64,000 nt of DNA, from contig OY744517.1 of the NCBI GenBank assembly GCA_963556195.1, positions 87,605,714 to 87,669,713 on the forward strand, written 5' to 3'. A model generated the notes under the pieces. It was not told the DNA's origin. It saw only the letters and a program-made list of their open reading frames with translations, and made no database searches. A program made the position numbers and the translations under genes. Below, one piece after another: positions 20,396 to 30,574 of this stretch (the stretch's first letter is position 1; every line of letters begins with the position of its first letter). The stretch is from Sepiola atlantica (lineage: Eukaryota > Mollusca > Cephalopoda > Sepiida > Sepiolidae).

Positions 20396-20396
20396 G

Positions 20397-21200
20397 GTGC
20401 GTGATCCTGCCCTGCGAAGCATGCTGGTGGAAGCTGTGGCCAGAGTGACCAATGATGACCCTGTATGGGGGAGCTGGTGCGTCGATGGGAGTGAGTTTAC
20501 AGTTTGGGTGGACGCCAGCTCACTTGCCCTTGGCGTTGCTCTGGCGGTCGACAGAACTATAATAGAAGATGCCTGCTGGCTCCGGCCAGAGAATGACGCT
20601 AAGCACATAAACCTAGCTGAACTCGATGCTACACTGAGAGGAGTCAATCTAGCGCTTCAGTGGCAGGCTAGAGTCCTCCACGTTATCACGGATTCCACGT
20701 GTGTGCATCGGTGGATGACCGATGCCTTGAACGGAAAAGCACGGCTGACAACGAAGGCATCGGCCGAAATGTTAATCCGGAGGCGGCTTGCTACCCTAAC
20801 CGAAACCATCAAGGAATACAACTTGGTCATAGATGTGACACTAGTGCAGTTCTGTTTGAATCGAGCGGATCGTCTGACCAGAGTGCCACGCCATTGGCTA
20901 CACCTGCCGAAAGAAGTGAACGAGCCAGCACCTGTAAATTGCGCTGCGGTGGGACGTAGACTCAGCCCGGAGAATATCGCTGATGTCCATTGCCAAAGCT
21001 GGCACCCCGGTGTAAACCGAACCCTTTACTTCGCCAGGTTGGTTGACCCCTCTGTGTCACAGAGGGCTGTGAAATCTGTTGTGAGAAGCTGCAACACCTG
21101 CCAATCGATCGACCCAGCACCTGTCCGGTGGAAGAAGTACACACTCGGTGTGAAGTGTAATTGGGATAGGATTGCGATGGACATAACTCACTACGACTAG
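20397..21200 (+). pseudogene. pol: RNase H and integrase N-terminal part of pol
   Basis: The RNase H fold is shown by WVDASS (Asp 39), NLAELDA (Glu 76), VITDSTCVHRW (Asp 99) and NRADRL (Asp 158), all four metal ligands. The integrase zinc domain follows, with His 198 and His 203 and CNTCQ (Cys 232, Cys 235). The first catalytic aspartate is MDITHYD (Asp 262). The frame then stops at a TAG (21198-21200). The integrase core continues in the same frame directly after it, so this is a point nonsense change rather than a domain end. Confidence 0.87.
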
Positions 21201-21731
21201 GGACATTTCTTGACACTTATTGACTGTGGACCGTCCAGATTTGCATGGTGGCGTTCCCTTCGCCGGCAGGACACGGCTGCCATTGTCCATGAGTTGGAAA
21301 GTGTGTTCCTCGAGCGTGGCCCTCCTTCTGAGATATTAACCGACAATGGCCCCGTTTTTGTTAGTGCACCGTTCAAACAGTTTGTAGATGGCTGGGGTGT
21401 CCGTCTGCGTTTTCAGTGTGCCCATGTGCCCAGTGAGAACGGAATTATTGAGCGCAACCATAGGACTGTCAAGACCATCGCAGCGAGGAAGGGGTGTACG
21501 GTGCCTGAAGCAGTCTATTGGTATAACGTCACCCCTAAGGACGATGTTTCACCCTCCACCGCGCCAGCCAACGCGCTACATACATACCATGTCAGGGCGA
21601 GAGGTTTGGAGAGCAGCTCACGGCCCGAACCAGAGCCACCACAAGAGAACATAAAAGAAGGAGATGTCGTTTGGGTTAAAAAAAACCCGAGGCCAGTGCA
21701 CGACTCGCTACGGAACCGGTCGTGTCACTGA
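21201..21731 (+). pseudogene. pol: Integrase catalytic core part of pol
   Basis: In frame after the TAG at 21198. Contains LTLIDCGPSRFAWWRSLRRQ, the second catalytic Asp in ILTDNGPVF, and the Glu in ENGIIERNHRTVK exactly 35 residues later (D-D-35-E), then the YWYNVTPKDD segment. The core would insert the cDNA with 5-bp staggered cuts, matching the 5-bp target duplication seen. The frame is lost at an A8 run near 21679 (VWVKKNP...), a typical slippage indel. The continuation, about 30 residues around GQCTTRYGTGRV, lies in another frame. Confidence 0.87.
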
Positions 21732-21757
21732 AGTGATCAGCCCGCAGGTGGTGCGAG

Positions 21758-22117
21758 TTGATGGAGTACCCCTGTCACATTAAAGACTTAAGATCGGTAT
21801 TCCAAATGCAGCTGCCACTTGACGAGGATAGTGAAGTTGAATCTGTGACCAGCGAACAATCATTCTGGTTCATGATGACTTCATCGCACAGCGACACTGA
21901 GAGTGGTAACCTTGAATGTACTGACCCTCCTACTGCTGATGAAAGTCCGGACAGTGATGCTGCGATGTGCAGCCTTAGGTTCGCCGACCTCCATGCCACG
22001 GAAGACAGCACAGATGATGATGAAGCCCCGAATCCCCCTCTCCGAAGAAGAACTCGAAGAAAACGGACATTGCCTCCCTGCTCTTTCTGTGATAATGAGA
22101 TCAGGGGGAGTGTGTAA
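21758..22117 (+). pseudogene. pol: Pol C-terminal tail of the Gypsy element
   Basis: About 119 residues after further frame changes. HIKDLRSVFQMQLP closes the integrase C-terminal domain. A very acidic segment follows (many D, E and S), then a basic RRRTRRKR cluster and CSFCDNEIRGSV. The stop codon TAA (22115-22117) lies inside the first bases of the 3' LTR. The function of the tail is unknown; the basic cluster could be a nuclear-entry or nucleic-acid contact. Confidence 0.7.
22099..22110 (+). promoter_or_regulatory. Polypurine tract of the Gypsy element
   Basis: AGATCAGGGGGAG directly before the 3' LTR, mostly purine, is the expected primer site for plus-strand DNA synthesis. It also encodes the last pol residues. 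Confidence 0.7.
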
Positions 22118-22514
22118 GAAATTGCGAAAACATGGGATTACCTGGCAAACGATCTCGGTGCGCGCTTTGCAGGGCTGGATAGAACAAAAAATGGCAAGAT
22201 GGCGTAGGTGGCTTAATATTACCAGGTGATCACGTGAAATCTCGTGTTCTCTCGCGCACACGAGAGTCCAGTTTGAAATAAAAGCGGGTAGCTGGAGGCA
22301 AGAGTGGCAGAGGGAAAAACGTAGTGAACGGAAGACGACGGCGACGCTTTTAAAGAAGAAGAAGAAGAAGAATAAGACGACGACGTGGAAGAAGAAGACG
22401 TTGGAGAAGAAGGCGGTGTGCACTAATCCAGAGTCCCTTGCGAGTGTTGTTCCGGTGTCTACTAAAAAGAGTTTCTTGGGCGTTTTCGACCGTCGTTGAG
22501 ATTTTTCTGCCACA
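22111..22514 (+). repeat. 3' LTR of the Gypsy element at 18-22.5 kb
   Basis: Begins TGTGTAAGAA and ends CTGCCACA, followed by the target duplication CATAA (22515-22519). AATAAA at 22277-22282. About ten differences from the 5' LTR, including a shorter (GAA)n run. Confidence 0.93.
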
Positions 22515-22765
22515 CATAATGAAAAAAGGTATGCCATCGATTTTCTAAACACCCTGTATATTGTAAACGCTATATTTTATATGTTTAATTCAACACAATT
22601 GGCTATTTAACCCATAGAAGGAAAGGTGTAGATTCATAACATTACACATACAAAACATAATCCAAAAGGTATGCCATCGATTTTCTAAACACCCTGTATA
22701 TTGTCAACACTATATTGTATATGTTTAATTGAACACAATTGGCTATTTAACCCGAGAAGGACGAT
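22515..22765 (+). repeat. 140-bp tandem repeat, right units
   Basis: Two further units (GGTATGCCATCGATTTTCTA at 22528 and 22668) continue the array interrupted by the LTR element. Confidence 0.85.
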
Positions 22766-22825
22766 GGAACTTGGTCCCCCGACCCATAAGCAAACACTTT
22801 TACCATTAAGCTAAATGAACCGGTT
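22757..22825 (-). mobile_element. tRNA-like sequence, SINE head or tRNA relic
   Basis: On the minus strand TTAGCTTAATGGTAAAAGTG (A-box region) and GGGGACCAAGTTCCATCGTC (B-box region) are spaced as in a tRNA. The acceptor stem does not pair and the B box is changed, so it is not a functional tRNA gene. Confidence 0.5.
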
Positions 22826-23208
22826 TTTATAAGTATGGATGGTCTAAATAACCTTTATTTACTCTCCATCACTCCTTAACATTCGCCCAGTCTAACAATA
22901 TTTCCTACAAGAACTTATTTATTAAAATCAGACTTTTATAGTTATGATGGCGACAAATTACTTATACTTTATCTTTATCTCTTCCGTAGGTCAGTCTAAT
23001 AATACTCAGCCAACAGGAACAAGAAGGTATAGTAGGATATTAAATCAAGATTTGAATATATGATAGCAAGAAACGCATGAATGCATAAAAACCCATTGAA
23101 TGTCAAGAAGCCTACAGGAGAACAAAGAGAATAACAATATGAGAAGGAACAAGTGAAAAAAACTAGGATAAGACATTGTATATGTCTATTTTGTTGTCAT
23201 TACTGGTT
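22826..23208. other. Unassigned stretch
   Basis: No gene or repeat recognised. Confidence 0.5.
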
Positions 23209-23580
23209 TTTATTTACCTCCTCTCCAGGAGGTTAGACACAAGGCCAGTTTTATCTTACTCCCACAAGGTAAGATGTGACCCAAGGGGTGGTCAGGAAAG
23301 TGAGACTTGAAAAGCCAGCGCCCAAGAAGGTGAGCACTCTGGCCATTAAAAATTGCCTGGGAAGCCCCGTCGGCATTCCCCGGTAGGGGCGCCTCAGGCA
23401 GTAAGTAATAAACTTACTCCTCCCCAAAGAGGGAAGGCAAAGCCTGGGAGGGTGGACCTCCTAGAACTGCAAAGGACAGACCCATAGACCGGCGTAAATC
23501 AAGCCCCGAAGGTCAAGACGATACCAGTCTATGGGGTGCAGTATCCATCGGAACAGATACTACACGTTGATCATGGCCAT
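23209..23580 (-). mobile_element. U2-snRNA-headed SINE
   Basis: Full-length copy on the minus strand. The head (GTAGTATCTGTTCCGATGGA) is followed by the inverted segment ATAGACTGGTATCG and CGCCGGTCTATGGG also found at 3304. Then come the common body and the tail GTCTAACCTCCTGGAGAGG and GTAAATAAAA. The first bases of the head are decayed (GGCCATGATCAACGTGTAGT). Confidence 0.75.
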
Positions 23581-24102
23581 GGTTTAGTATTGTTAGACTA
23601 GATTAATATTCAGGAGAGCTGAAGAAATGTACAACATTAAAATCTATTACGGTTTTCTTTAACTAAAAACATTGATTTTCATGAATAAATGTTTTTTTTA
23701 TGGTTGGCTGATTGAATATATAGTAGTGCTAATCCACATCTTTATCAAGATTAAAGAAATAAAAACATGAAAAAGTACGAGGTCTTCAAAATAGTACAAC
23801 AAAGAAGAAAAACATTGATCGTTTGCGAAGTTGAAGTAAAGTTGTGTAGGAAAGAATATGGATTATTATAGAAGATGAATTTATTAAATATTTGGAAAAC
23901 TAGATTTGTACAAATAATTCATTCTGCAAACAATTTGATATAGATTTGTTAGAGAATTTAACCGCGTGCAACCATAATCACATCGAAATAACGTCAACAA
24001 GAGAATATGGTGGACATGTTATATTATATAGTACACACCATTGGAATTTATTTGCGACAAAATATTTATATACTTACGGATATGAATTTTAATACTTACA
24101 AG

Positions 24103-24133
<31 letters not shown>

Positions 24134-24198
24134 CTTATCTTTCTGTTTTTTTCTGGAGATGAGGCATCCTACCGGATGCCAGACATTCACCGGCTATT
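23581..24198. other. Unassigned AT-rich stretch
   Basis: No gene recognised. (AT)n at 24101-24130. Confidence 0.5.
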
Positions 24199-24541
24199 TC
24201 AGACACTCCAGCCTAGAGATTTTTTTAAGATTCTAACCGATCCTTTAAGTGCAGTTGTTTGTATTTCTCTTGCACTCGGTTCACCGGGTATACTCACCAG
24301 ATAGCTTTTGAAATTATTTTTCATTAGTCCTGTTACTCCTATAATTACTGGTATGATGGAGATTTTCCTAAGATTCCAGTTTCTTTTCATGTCGTACATA
24401 AGACCTTGATATTTCGTAATATTTTCCCTTTCTGATCTGTTCAATCCTGCATCATTAGGGACACTGACTTGAACTAGGGTTGCTACTTTCTCCCTTTTGT
24501 CCCATTTTACGATGTCAGGTTTAATAGCTCTGTTTTCTAGA
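24199..24541 (-). pseudogene. LINE C-terminal fragment, restriction-like endonuclease type
   Basis: One open minus-strand frame of about 114 codons without its own start. It begins at 24541 with LENRAIKPDIVKWDK, then ATLVQVSVPNDAG, NITKYQGLMYDMKRNWNL, ISIIPVIIGVTGLM, and ends TTALKGSVRILKKSLGWSV. The K-P-D...V-x-V-S-V-P pattern followed by KY-x-x-L and the P-V-I-x-G block is the C-terminal region of LINEs with a restriction-like endonuclease, near the R2/NeSL groups. The reverse transcriptase is missing, cut by a microsatellite at 24542. Clade placement is an inference. Confidence 0.65.
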
Positions 24542-24728
24542 TATATGTGTATGTGTGTGTGTCATATAAAATAATGTTTTTAATTTTTTATCTATGTGTA
24601 TATGTCTTCAAATGTGTCTGTATAAATGCATATTTGATACCAAATAAACAGTGTACAGACTTACTGGATATTTACTTGTGGATGGAAAACTTATCTAGAG
24701 AATATATATATATATATATATATATATA

Positions 24729-24767
<39 letters not shown>
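24542..24767. repeat. AT-rich spacer and (TA)n microsatellite
   Basis: TA array at about 24706-24767 with one CT interruption, directly abutting the hammerhead repeat. Confidence 0.85.
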
Positions 24768-24769
<2 letters not shown>

Positions 24770-24871
24770 GCTATTTAAAATTGACCTTGTGGTTAAGGCG
24801 TCGGATTTGAGTTGCAAAATACTTGTAATCCGGTGTTTCGAATCGCATGACCGGTAGTGAATAGTAATATC

Positions 24872-24926
24872 TCTATGCTGATGAGTCCCGATTATTAAAA
24901 AAGGACGAAACATATACGTACATAGA
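24872..24926 (+). ncRNA. Type I hammerhead ribozyme, copy 1
   Basis: Stem I: TCTATG (24872-24877) with CATAGA (24921-24926). Core CTGATGA at 24878-24884. Stem II GTCC/GGAC closes a 14-base loop. GAAA at 24907-24910. Short stem III CATATACG, then UA; predicted self-cleavage after 24920 (GTA before CATAG). All invariant core bases are present. Stem III is too short for a stable single fold and has one change from self-complementarity, so cleavage is more likely in a dimer with copy 2. Confidence 0.85.
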
Positions 24927-25198
24927 TAATAAGCAATAACAAATAGTTATTATTGTTTGTCACTCCTCGAAAAAGTATAGCACTGTAAGTGTAGTATTAA
25001 CACAGCATGACGTCACTAGCTTTAAATGCATCGTTCCTTCCATTAAAGAAGTAGAACGGTCAAGACGTTATAGCCGCTGATAAAGTGTTAAAATTATCAC
25101 CATTTATTCGCTATTTAAAATTGGCCGTCGGATTTGAGTTGCAAAATACTTGTAATCCGGGGTTTCGAATCGCATGACCGGTAGTGAATAGTAATATC

Positions 25199-25253
25199 TC
25201 TATGCTGATGAGTCCCGATTATTAAAAAAGGACGAAACGTATACGTACATAGA
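25199..25253 (+). ncRNA. Type I hammerhead ribozyme, copy 2
   Basis: Same fold as copy 1. Stem I TCTATG (25199-25204) with CATAGA (25248-25253). CTGATGA at 25205-25211, stem II GTCC/GGAC, GAAA at 25234-25237. The fully self-complementary stem III is CGTATACG (25238-25245), with cleavage expected after 25247. This copy has a perfect consensus core. Confidence 0.88.
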
Positions 25254-25274
25254 TAATAAACAATAACAAATATT

Positions 25275-25275
<1 letters not shown>

Positions 25276-25312
<37 letters not shown>
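25276..25312. repeat. (TA)n microsatellite
   Basis: TA array between the hammerhead dimer and a decayed relative. Confidence 0.9.
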
Positions 25313-25313
<1 letters not shown>

Positions 25314-25314
<1 letters not shown>

Positions 25315-25440
25315 TGGGGAACGATACTCGACTAAAAATCAGTGATGATTTGTATAAACTAGATTCAAGCCCTCTGACCGACATGAATTAACATTGCTAC
25401 ACTGAAGATAAAAAATTACATGGATTGACAGTCACATGAC
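25314..25440 (+). mobile_element. Decayed relative of the tRNA-headed hammerhead repeat
   Basis: The B-box-like AGATTCAAGCCC is followed by TGACCGACATGAATTAACAT and TGCTACACTGAAGATAAAAA. These correspond to the tail of the hammerhead repeat (TGACCGGTAGTGAATAG...CTATGCTGATGAG) with the core lost. Confidence 0.45.
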
Positions 25441-26240
25441 TTAGGAGTCTATAGTTCGATAGAAAAGCACAGGAACTGAAATCACAACCTTCAAATCCTC
25501 ATTTAAAAACCAATGATTTTTGTAGATCTGTTATTACTTAGAATAAGCTCAGCTACTGGAGCTCTTCAAAATCAAAACAATTTCTTCTGATATTTTTTTT
25601 TACAGATTAATTCGAAAACTTGTGAACTTTTGGTGATTGCCATGAATAAAATAATTGTGTCTCGTTAAATTTGATTAAGACTATAAAGATCAGCCATGCC
25701 AACGGAATGGCCTCATGTTTTACTTTAAATAGTTTATTTTCTTGTCTTGAAGCACTTTAGAGTGAAGGGCCGAAGACTATTATAGAAGAAGTGGAAGGCT
25801 ATTTCTTAAGGTAAACTACAAAATTAAAACAGAGGACTATATTTATTCTGTTTTTATAATAGCTGTTTTCACAAATCGGGAATTAATTATGCTTAAGAAA
25901 AGAAATTGCACAATCCCATTTCAACATAAAAATATACATAACCAGCACCAAAATACATCTTTTCAAAGATTTTATAAAAGATAATGAAGAGTTTGCCTAA
26001 TATTTATGAATTCCACCATTCTGGACTAACTTTTGAATTTAAACCATTTTAAATAATTCTCAGGACCCGTATTCCAGCATGATCTGCGAAAATTGAGGAA
26101 AACAAAAATTGTAACCCCCAGAAGTAAATTTATTGGAAAGACATTTTTCACACTAAATTCTAAACTTTTATTCACGATATGAAAAAATATTTGTTATTTG
26201 AGGGGGAGGGGGATACTCACTGACTTGTTTACTTTGCAAC
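25441..26240. other. Unassigned AT-rich stretch
   Basis: No gene or repeat recognised. Confidence 0.5.
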
Positions 26241-26241
26241 A

Positions 26242-26276
<35 letters not shown>

Positions 26277-26290
26277 TGTGTGTGTGTGTG
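26241..26290. repeat. (GT)n microsatellite
   Basis: GT array with two interruptions. Confidence 0.95.
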
Positions 26291-28581
26291 CATGTTTTGG
26301 GTGGGGGTTTTATTTTTAATTACAGTTTAAAAAAATGATAAAATAGCTGACGTGTATAGAAATAAACGGAAATGCATTATGGTGGAATTTAATTTCATAA
26401 CTTCCAATTAACACACTAACTTGTTTGCTTGGCTGCACTTTGTGTGTTGGGGGGCTTTGTTTTTAATTTACAATGTAGAACTGGATCGTAATCCCCATAA
26501 ATAAATTGACCTGAAAAGACTAGAAAGTTTTGTCCCAATGCAGTGCCCCTGTTTGGGGAGTTAGATTCTTCTTCTTCTTCTTCTTCTTCTTCTTCTCCTC
26601 CTTCTCTTTCTTTCTCACTCTCTTTCAACTAACTGACCTTTTTCTATCCCAATCTTCTTACTTAACAAAAAGCAAAACCTACGATCTCTTTCCTCCTTCC
26701 CATAATTCGTCACTTTCTCAAGTCACTTCTATTTATATTAACTGATTCTTCATGAAAGAAAACTAATTTCATCATGGCATTTGATGTATTGATAATCTTA
26801 TTCTTTTTCATAAATTGTTTATTCTAAAACAAGGCATATGTGGTTGAGGAACATTATGAATAGTGTAGAATACTTACATGAGATACATTGTAAATGTGTT
26901 GTAGATAATCCTACTTACTAGGTTCTACTAGAATACAGAGACAAATAATTGGTGATTTGAAGGAGATCGCTTTCACTAAATTTTAATGACAAGACACTGC
27001 AAATAAATGGATGGGGCTCGTGGAATTTTGTGGCACATCAAATAATTGTTAGGCCATTTTTTGTCAAAACCGGATGCATGATTGGTATGATAATGGTTTG
27101 TAGATTAATTTGTTTTGTTGGCATATTTTTTGTAAATAACTCATCAGTAGTTGATAAATTCTATTAAACTCATAGATGGAACTCTAAGAGGTACTAAACT
27201 CCAGATTAAAATGGACCTTAGATTAATGTCAAATCATGGGTAATTCACACTCAGAAAAGCTCTAAATATCAGGGCCTTAACACCAAAGATAGTTTTGTAT
27301 CATACACAGAACAGATTCTATGTATCTTACAGTTGGAACCCTGTCTGGAAGTAACATTTTGGATAAGGAACTAACAACAAGGGGTTTACTCCCCATTCCT
27401 CAAATCTCCCCAATTAGATCCTCACAAGATACAGTCTAAACTCATAACCAATATTGCAAATAAACAGGATGTATACATTAATTTTTCTTTATTATATGTT
27501 AATAAATAAACGATGTTGGTTCATTGCTGCATCTCAACATATTGAAATGTTATGAATTGAAACATCTTGAGAAAAGAATGGTAGAAAGAGAATAAAAATG
27601 ATTGATCATTTACTTATTTAATTAACTCAAACGGTGGCTATTCTGTTTTGTTCTTTATGGATGTGTTTTTATGATTATCAAAATATTTTCTATGTGGAAC
27701 AACTATTTAAAAATATCAGTGGAAATTTCAAGGTAAGCCGGATGCTGAGTCAGAAATATACTAGAATTGTCAACCTTCTTAAACTTGTACTTAAGGTTCT
27801 GTATTCTTGGGACTTATCTCGTAGACGGATTACTTATGCTGGAGAACACAGTTATAACAGTACCTAACCAGAATTAATGCCTGTGAACTTAGTTATCTGC
27901 TGGATAAAAAGACGTAGCACCAAATAATCAATTGGGGAAAATAATAAGCTAAATAAAAATTGGAGACGTTGATAACTTGGTTTAAGCCACCATTTCATCT
28001 GAGTATAAAAACTAATATCCTAAAAGATTCTACAAATTTATCAATGATAATTTAGCAACGCCCCGTCCCTCATGATTACCGTAAAGTTATGAATAAAAAT
28101 GGAATAGAGTTATTCTATTTTATAGTCCCTAACTTAGAACATAATATAATTGTATCAGATTACAGTAAACGTGTACAATGAATAGCATCAACTTGTCTAT
28201 CAGGTTTTATGACAACCGAACTGAAAATCATACTCTGTGATGTCTTTGCCCTGCTTGAATTCTATTTTTCACTTCCTAGGTTGCATAGAAAAGAGACTCT
28301 TCAACAAATATCTGTATCATGTCCTCATGGATTTTCTCAGGTGTCATACATTTCTTTTGCAGATATGTTATACCTTCTGGGCCTCTGCTTTTTCCATTGT
28401 AAAGTTTATTGCACAGATCTCACTTTTGTACTGGTCTCATATGCACAGAAATTAAGACAGAAAACTAGAAAAACTCATGTAGATTTCAAAGAAATGGAAG
28501 TGTGTTTTGCCAGAACAAATATTTCCAGCTATTGTTCTTTTTTTTGGGGTGTGATTTAGCATTTTTGTGAACGACCACGAC
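26291..28581. other. Unassigned stretch
   Basis: Contains a (CTT)n run near 26566-26600. Two open frames (27634-27867 and 28209-28559, plus strand) have no recognisable domain, no conserved spacing and AT-driven composition. A host exon cannot be excluded but is not supported. Confidence 0.45.
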
Positions 28582-28583
28582 AC

Positions 28584-28634
<51 letters not shown>

Positions 28635-28640
28635 GAGAAA
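28582..28640. repeat. (GA)n microsatellite
   Basis: GA array with AAAG interruptions. Confidence 0.95.
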
Positions 28641-28745
28641 TAGGGGAAGAGATGTCTTTATTTAGAAAGACGTAGGGACATATATATATATGACTCCATA
28701 AATTTTGAAATTCTAAATTTCTTTTCTTCTTCTTTTTCTCTCAAG

Positions 28746-28986
28746 TTCATTCTCTCCAAATATGATCTGAGATTAAGATCGGATTCTAACTCTGCCTGAT
28801 GCGATCTCAGTTTATAATAACTGTTGATCGATAACATCGACATGCCAGTGTCGCAGATTTTGTACATGTCTGTGTAAATAAAAATTATCATATATAAAGC
28901 TCTATTTGATATTTAGCACTTTTTATAAACTCGGTTGAAATTCTTTGAATTACTACCATGTGGATGTTTTCACCTGGATTATTACC

Positions 28987-28990
<4 letters not shown>
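28746..28990 (+). repeat. Dispersed repeat, copy A
   Basis: 28746-28893 (core TGATCGATAACATCGACATG, then CCAGTGTCGCAGATTTTGTA) is nearly identical to 38526-38669. The following part, TAGCACTTTTTATAAAC to about 28980, recurs at 31420-31521 and 44810-44888. It ends in (AT)n. Perhaps LINE or Penelope-like 3' sequence; class open. Confidence 0.65.

Positions 28991-29048
<58 letters not shown>
28991..29048. repeat. (TA)n microsatellite
   Basis: TA array. Confidence 0.95.
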
Positions 29049-29051
<3 letters not shown>

Positions 29052-30005
29052 CATATATAGAGAGGGGAGGGAGGGAGGGAGATAGATGGAACAACTGAAA
29101 AAAACATCCATAAAAACATTCTTAATGTTTTTTTTTATTCAGACCAATTTTATTGGTTCATTTTTTTCTTCCAAAGTTTTTTGTTGTTTTCAGAGCGTTT
29201 GAAACTTTGCTGTCTCTTCCGATTGCAGACATTTGACTTCCTGTAAATAAGATTACATGCAGTTGATGAGATTTAAGTGTTTGTACATTTGGCGCTCATC
29301 ACCTGTTGTTAGTATCTCCAGCAATGCCAACCACATCTGATCATCATGTAAGAGAACAAGTAAACAAAATAAAAACACTAAAAAAAAAAACTGCATGAAC
29401 AAAATACAAGTCCATGTACATATATATATACACACACATATTCGTCAGCCCAGCTTACAAATGCCCAACTTAGATAGTGAGACACAAACTAACTTGCATC
29501 CAAAATTTAGACATCAAACCAGTTTAGAATTTAAACCATCAATTTTAATATTTGCCGAGTATATTTTTATATCTATATTTTGTCTATATTAATTAAAACA
29601 AAATTCTGTAAATTCTCACAAGCCATGATTTGAAACCAGAATGCCAAGAGGTAAACCATTGACACTGAAATATTTTTTAATTTAAAAAATAACATACTTA
29701 TTCAAATAATTAATTCTTAATATTTTTACATGCATGAATATGATAATTAAACATATTTTCTGTCTGTCTATTAGTCACTTATACACTCCAAAACTACTTG
29801 ATAGAATTGAAAATTTGGCATGAAGCATCCTTGAAGTGTTGGGGGTCATAAGAGGATAAAATGTGTTACTACTATTACTACTACTACTACTACTGCTAAA
29901 ATAATAACCTATTGGAAGAATTCAACCGAATTTTGCTTAAATAACCCTTGTGACGACAAATATGTCATAAGGGATAAAAATAATAAATGCAGAACCTCTA
30001 AAGAT
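29049..30005. other. Unassigned AT-rich stretch
   Basis: A short GA-rich run at 29060-29090 and (ACT)n at 29870-29895. No gene recognised. Confidence 0.5.
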
Positions 30006-30404
30006 ATTCCATGATAAATGCCAGTATACTGAAATCATATGTCCTTAATAGGGTTAAGATGAAAATTCATATACACTAAATGTACAAAAGCAAGGAAATT
30101 CCCAAATCTTTACACTTTTATTGTCATTAATTAAGGGTATGACTACATAGCAACCAAACCATTTCATTATCACATCACTACAGTATAAATATCTATGCAT
30201 GAGTGGATAAAGTGTGTGAGGTGCGCTGAAGAAAAATTCCTACCAGTAAAATACATAGCCCTGTTCTGCTCGCATACCCTTAATGACAATAAAAGTGTAA
30301 AAATGTGGGAATTTCCTTGCTTTTGTACATTTAGTGTATATGAATTTTCATCTTAACCCTATTAAGGGCATATGATTTCAGTATACTGTCATTTATCATG
30401 GAAT
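30006..30404. mobile_element. Foldback element with arms of about 135 bp
   Basis: The left arm, 30006-30142 (ATTCCATGATAAATGCCAGT onward), is repeated inverted at about 30272-30404 with only a few differences. An unpaired centre of about 130 bp separates them. No coding frame. No obvious target duplication, so the superfamily is open. Confidence 0.75.
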
Positions 30405-30574
30405 GTCACTACTTTTGTAAAGGCTATGCCTCAATACAATGGTCATTTTAAAGGTTTTTTGGAATTTTCTGGAAAACTAAGGTATATGGTAAACTGAAAT
30501 TAAAATGCCATCAACTAGACCCTAGAACCTCTATCTCTGCCAAATAGTTGATTAGATACAGGGTGGCACATACG

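Larger units (their letters stand above)
17962..22514 (+). mobile_element. Ty3/Gypsy-type LTR retrotransposon, damaged
   Basis: A complete insertion of 4553 bp. LTRs lie at 17962-18373 and 22111-22514, and the 5-bp target duplication CATAA at 17957-17961 and 22515-22519. The internal order is gag, protease, reverse transcriptase, RNase H, integrase, which is the Ty3/Gypsy order. Gag is intact. Pol has three or four frameshifts and one in-frame stop. The LTRs differ at roughly ten positions in 400, so the insertion is not very recent. Internal codons are much more GC-rich than the host DNA around them. No env-like frame was seen. The clade within Ty3/Gypsy was not determined. Confidence 0.93.
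24768..25275 (+). mobile_element. Tandem dimer of a tRNA-headed repeat with hammerhead ribozymes
   Basis: Two units begin at 24768 and 25106 (TTCGCTATTTAAAATTG). Unit 1 has an A-box-like TGTGGTTAAGGCG (24788-24800) and a B-box-like GGTGTTTCGAATCGC (24832-24846), followed by a type I hammerhead. Unit 2 has lost about 14 bases over the A box but keeps the B box and an intact hammerhead. The distance between the two predicted cleavage sites is 327 bp, so a transcript would release a 327-nt monomer (24921-25247). The second unit is cut off shortly after its ribozyme. (AT)n tracts flank both sides. The layout matches hammerhead retrozymes and the tRNA-derived, hammerhead-bearing satellite of schistosomes. 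Confidence 0.85.

Noticed and set aside
21881..22552. 223-codon minus-strand frame over the pol tail and 3' LTR
   Set aside because: Antisense of pol and LTR; part of it repeats at 18175-18372 simply because the LTR is duplicated.
22757..22825. tRNA gene on the minus strand
   Set aside because: The acceptor stem does not pair and the B box is altered.
28209..28559. 116-codon plus-strand frame as a host exon
   Set aside because: No recognisable domain, and overlapping frames are equally open; nothing supports splicing.
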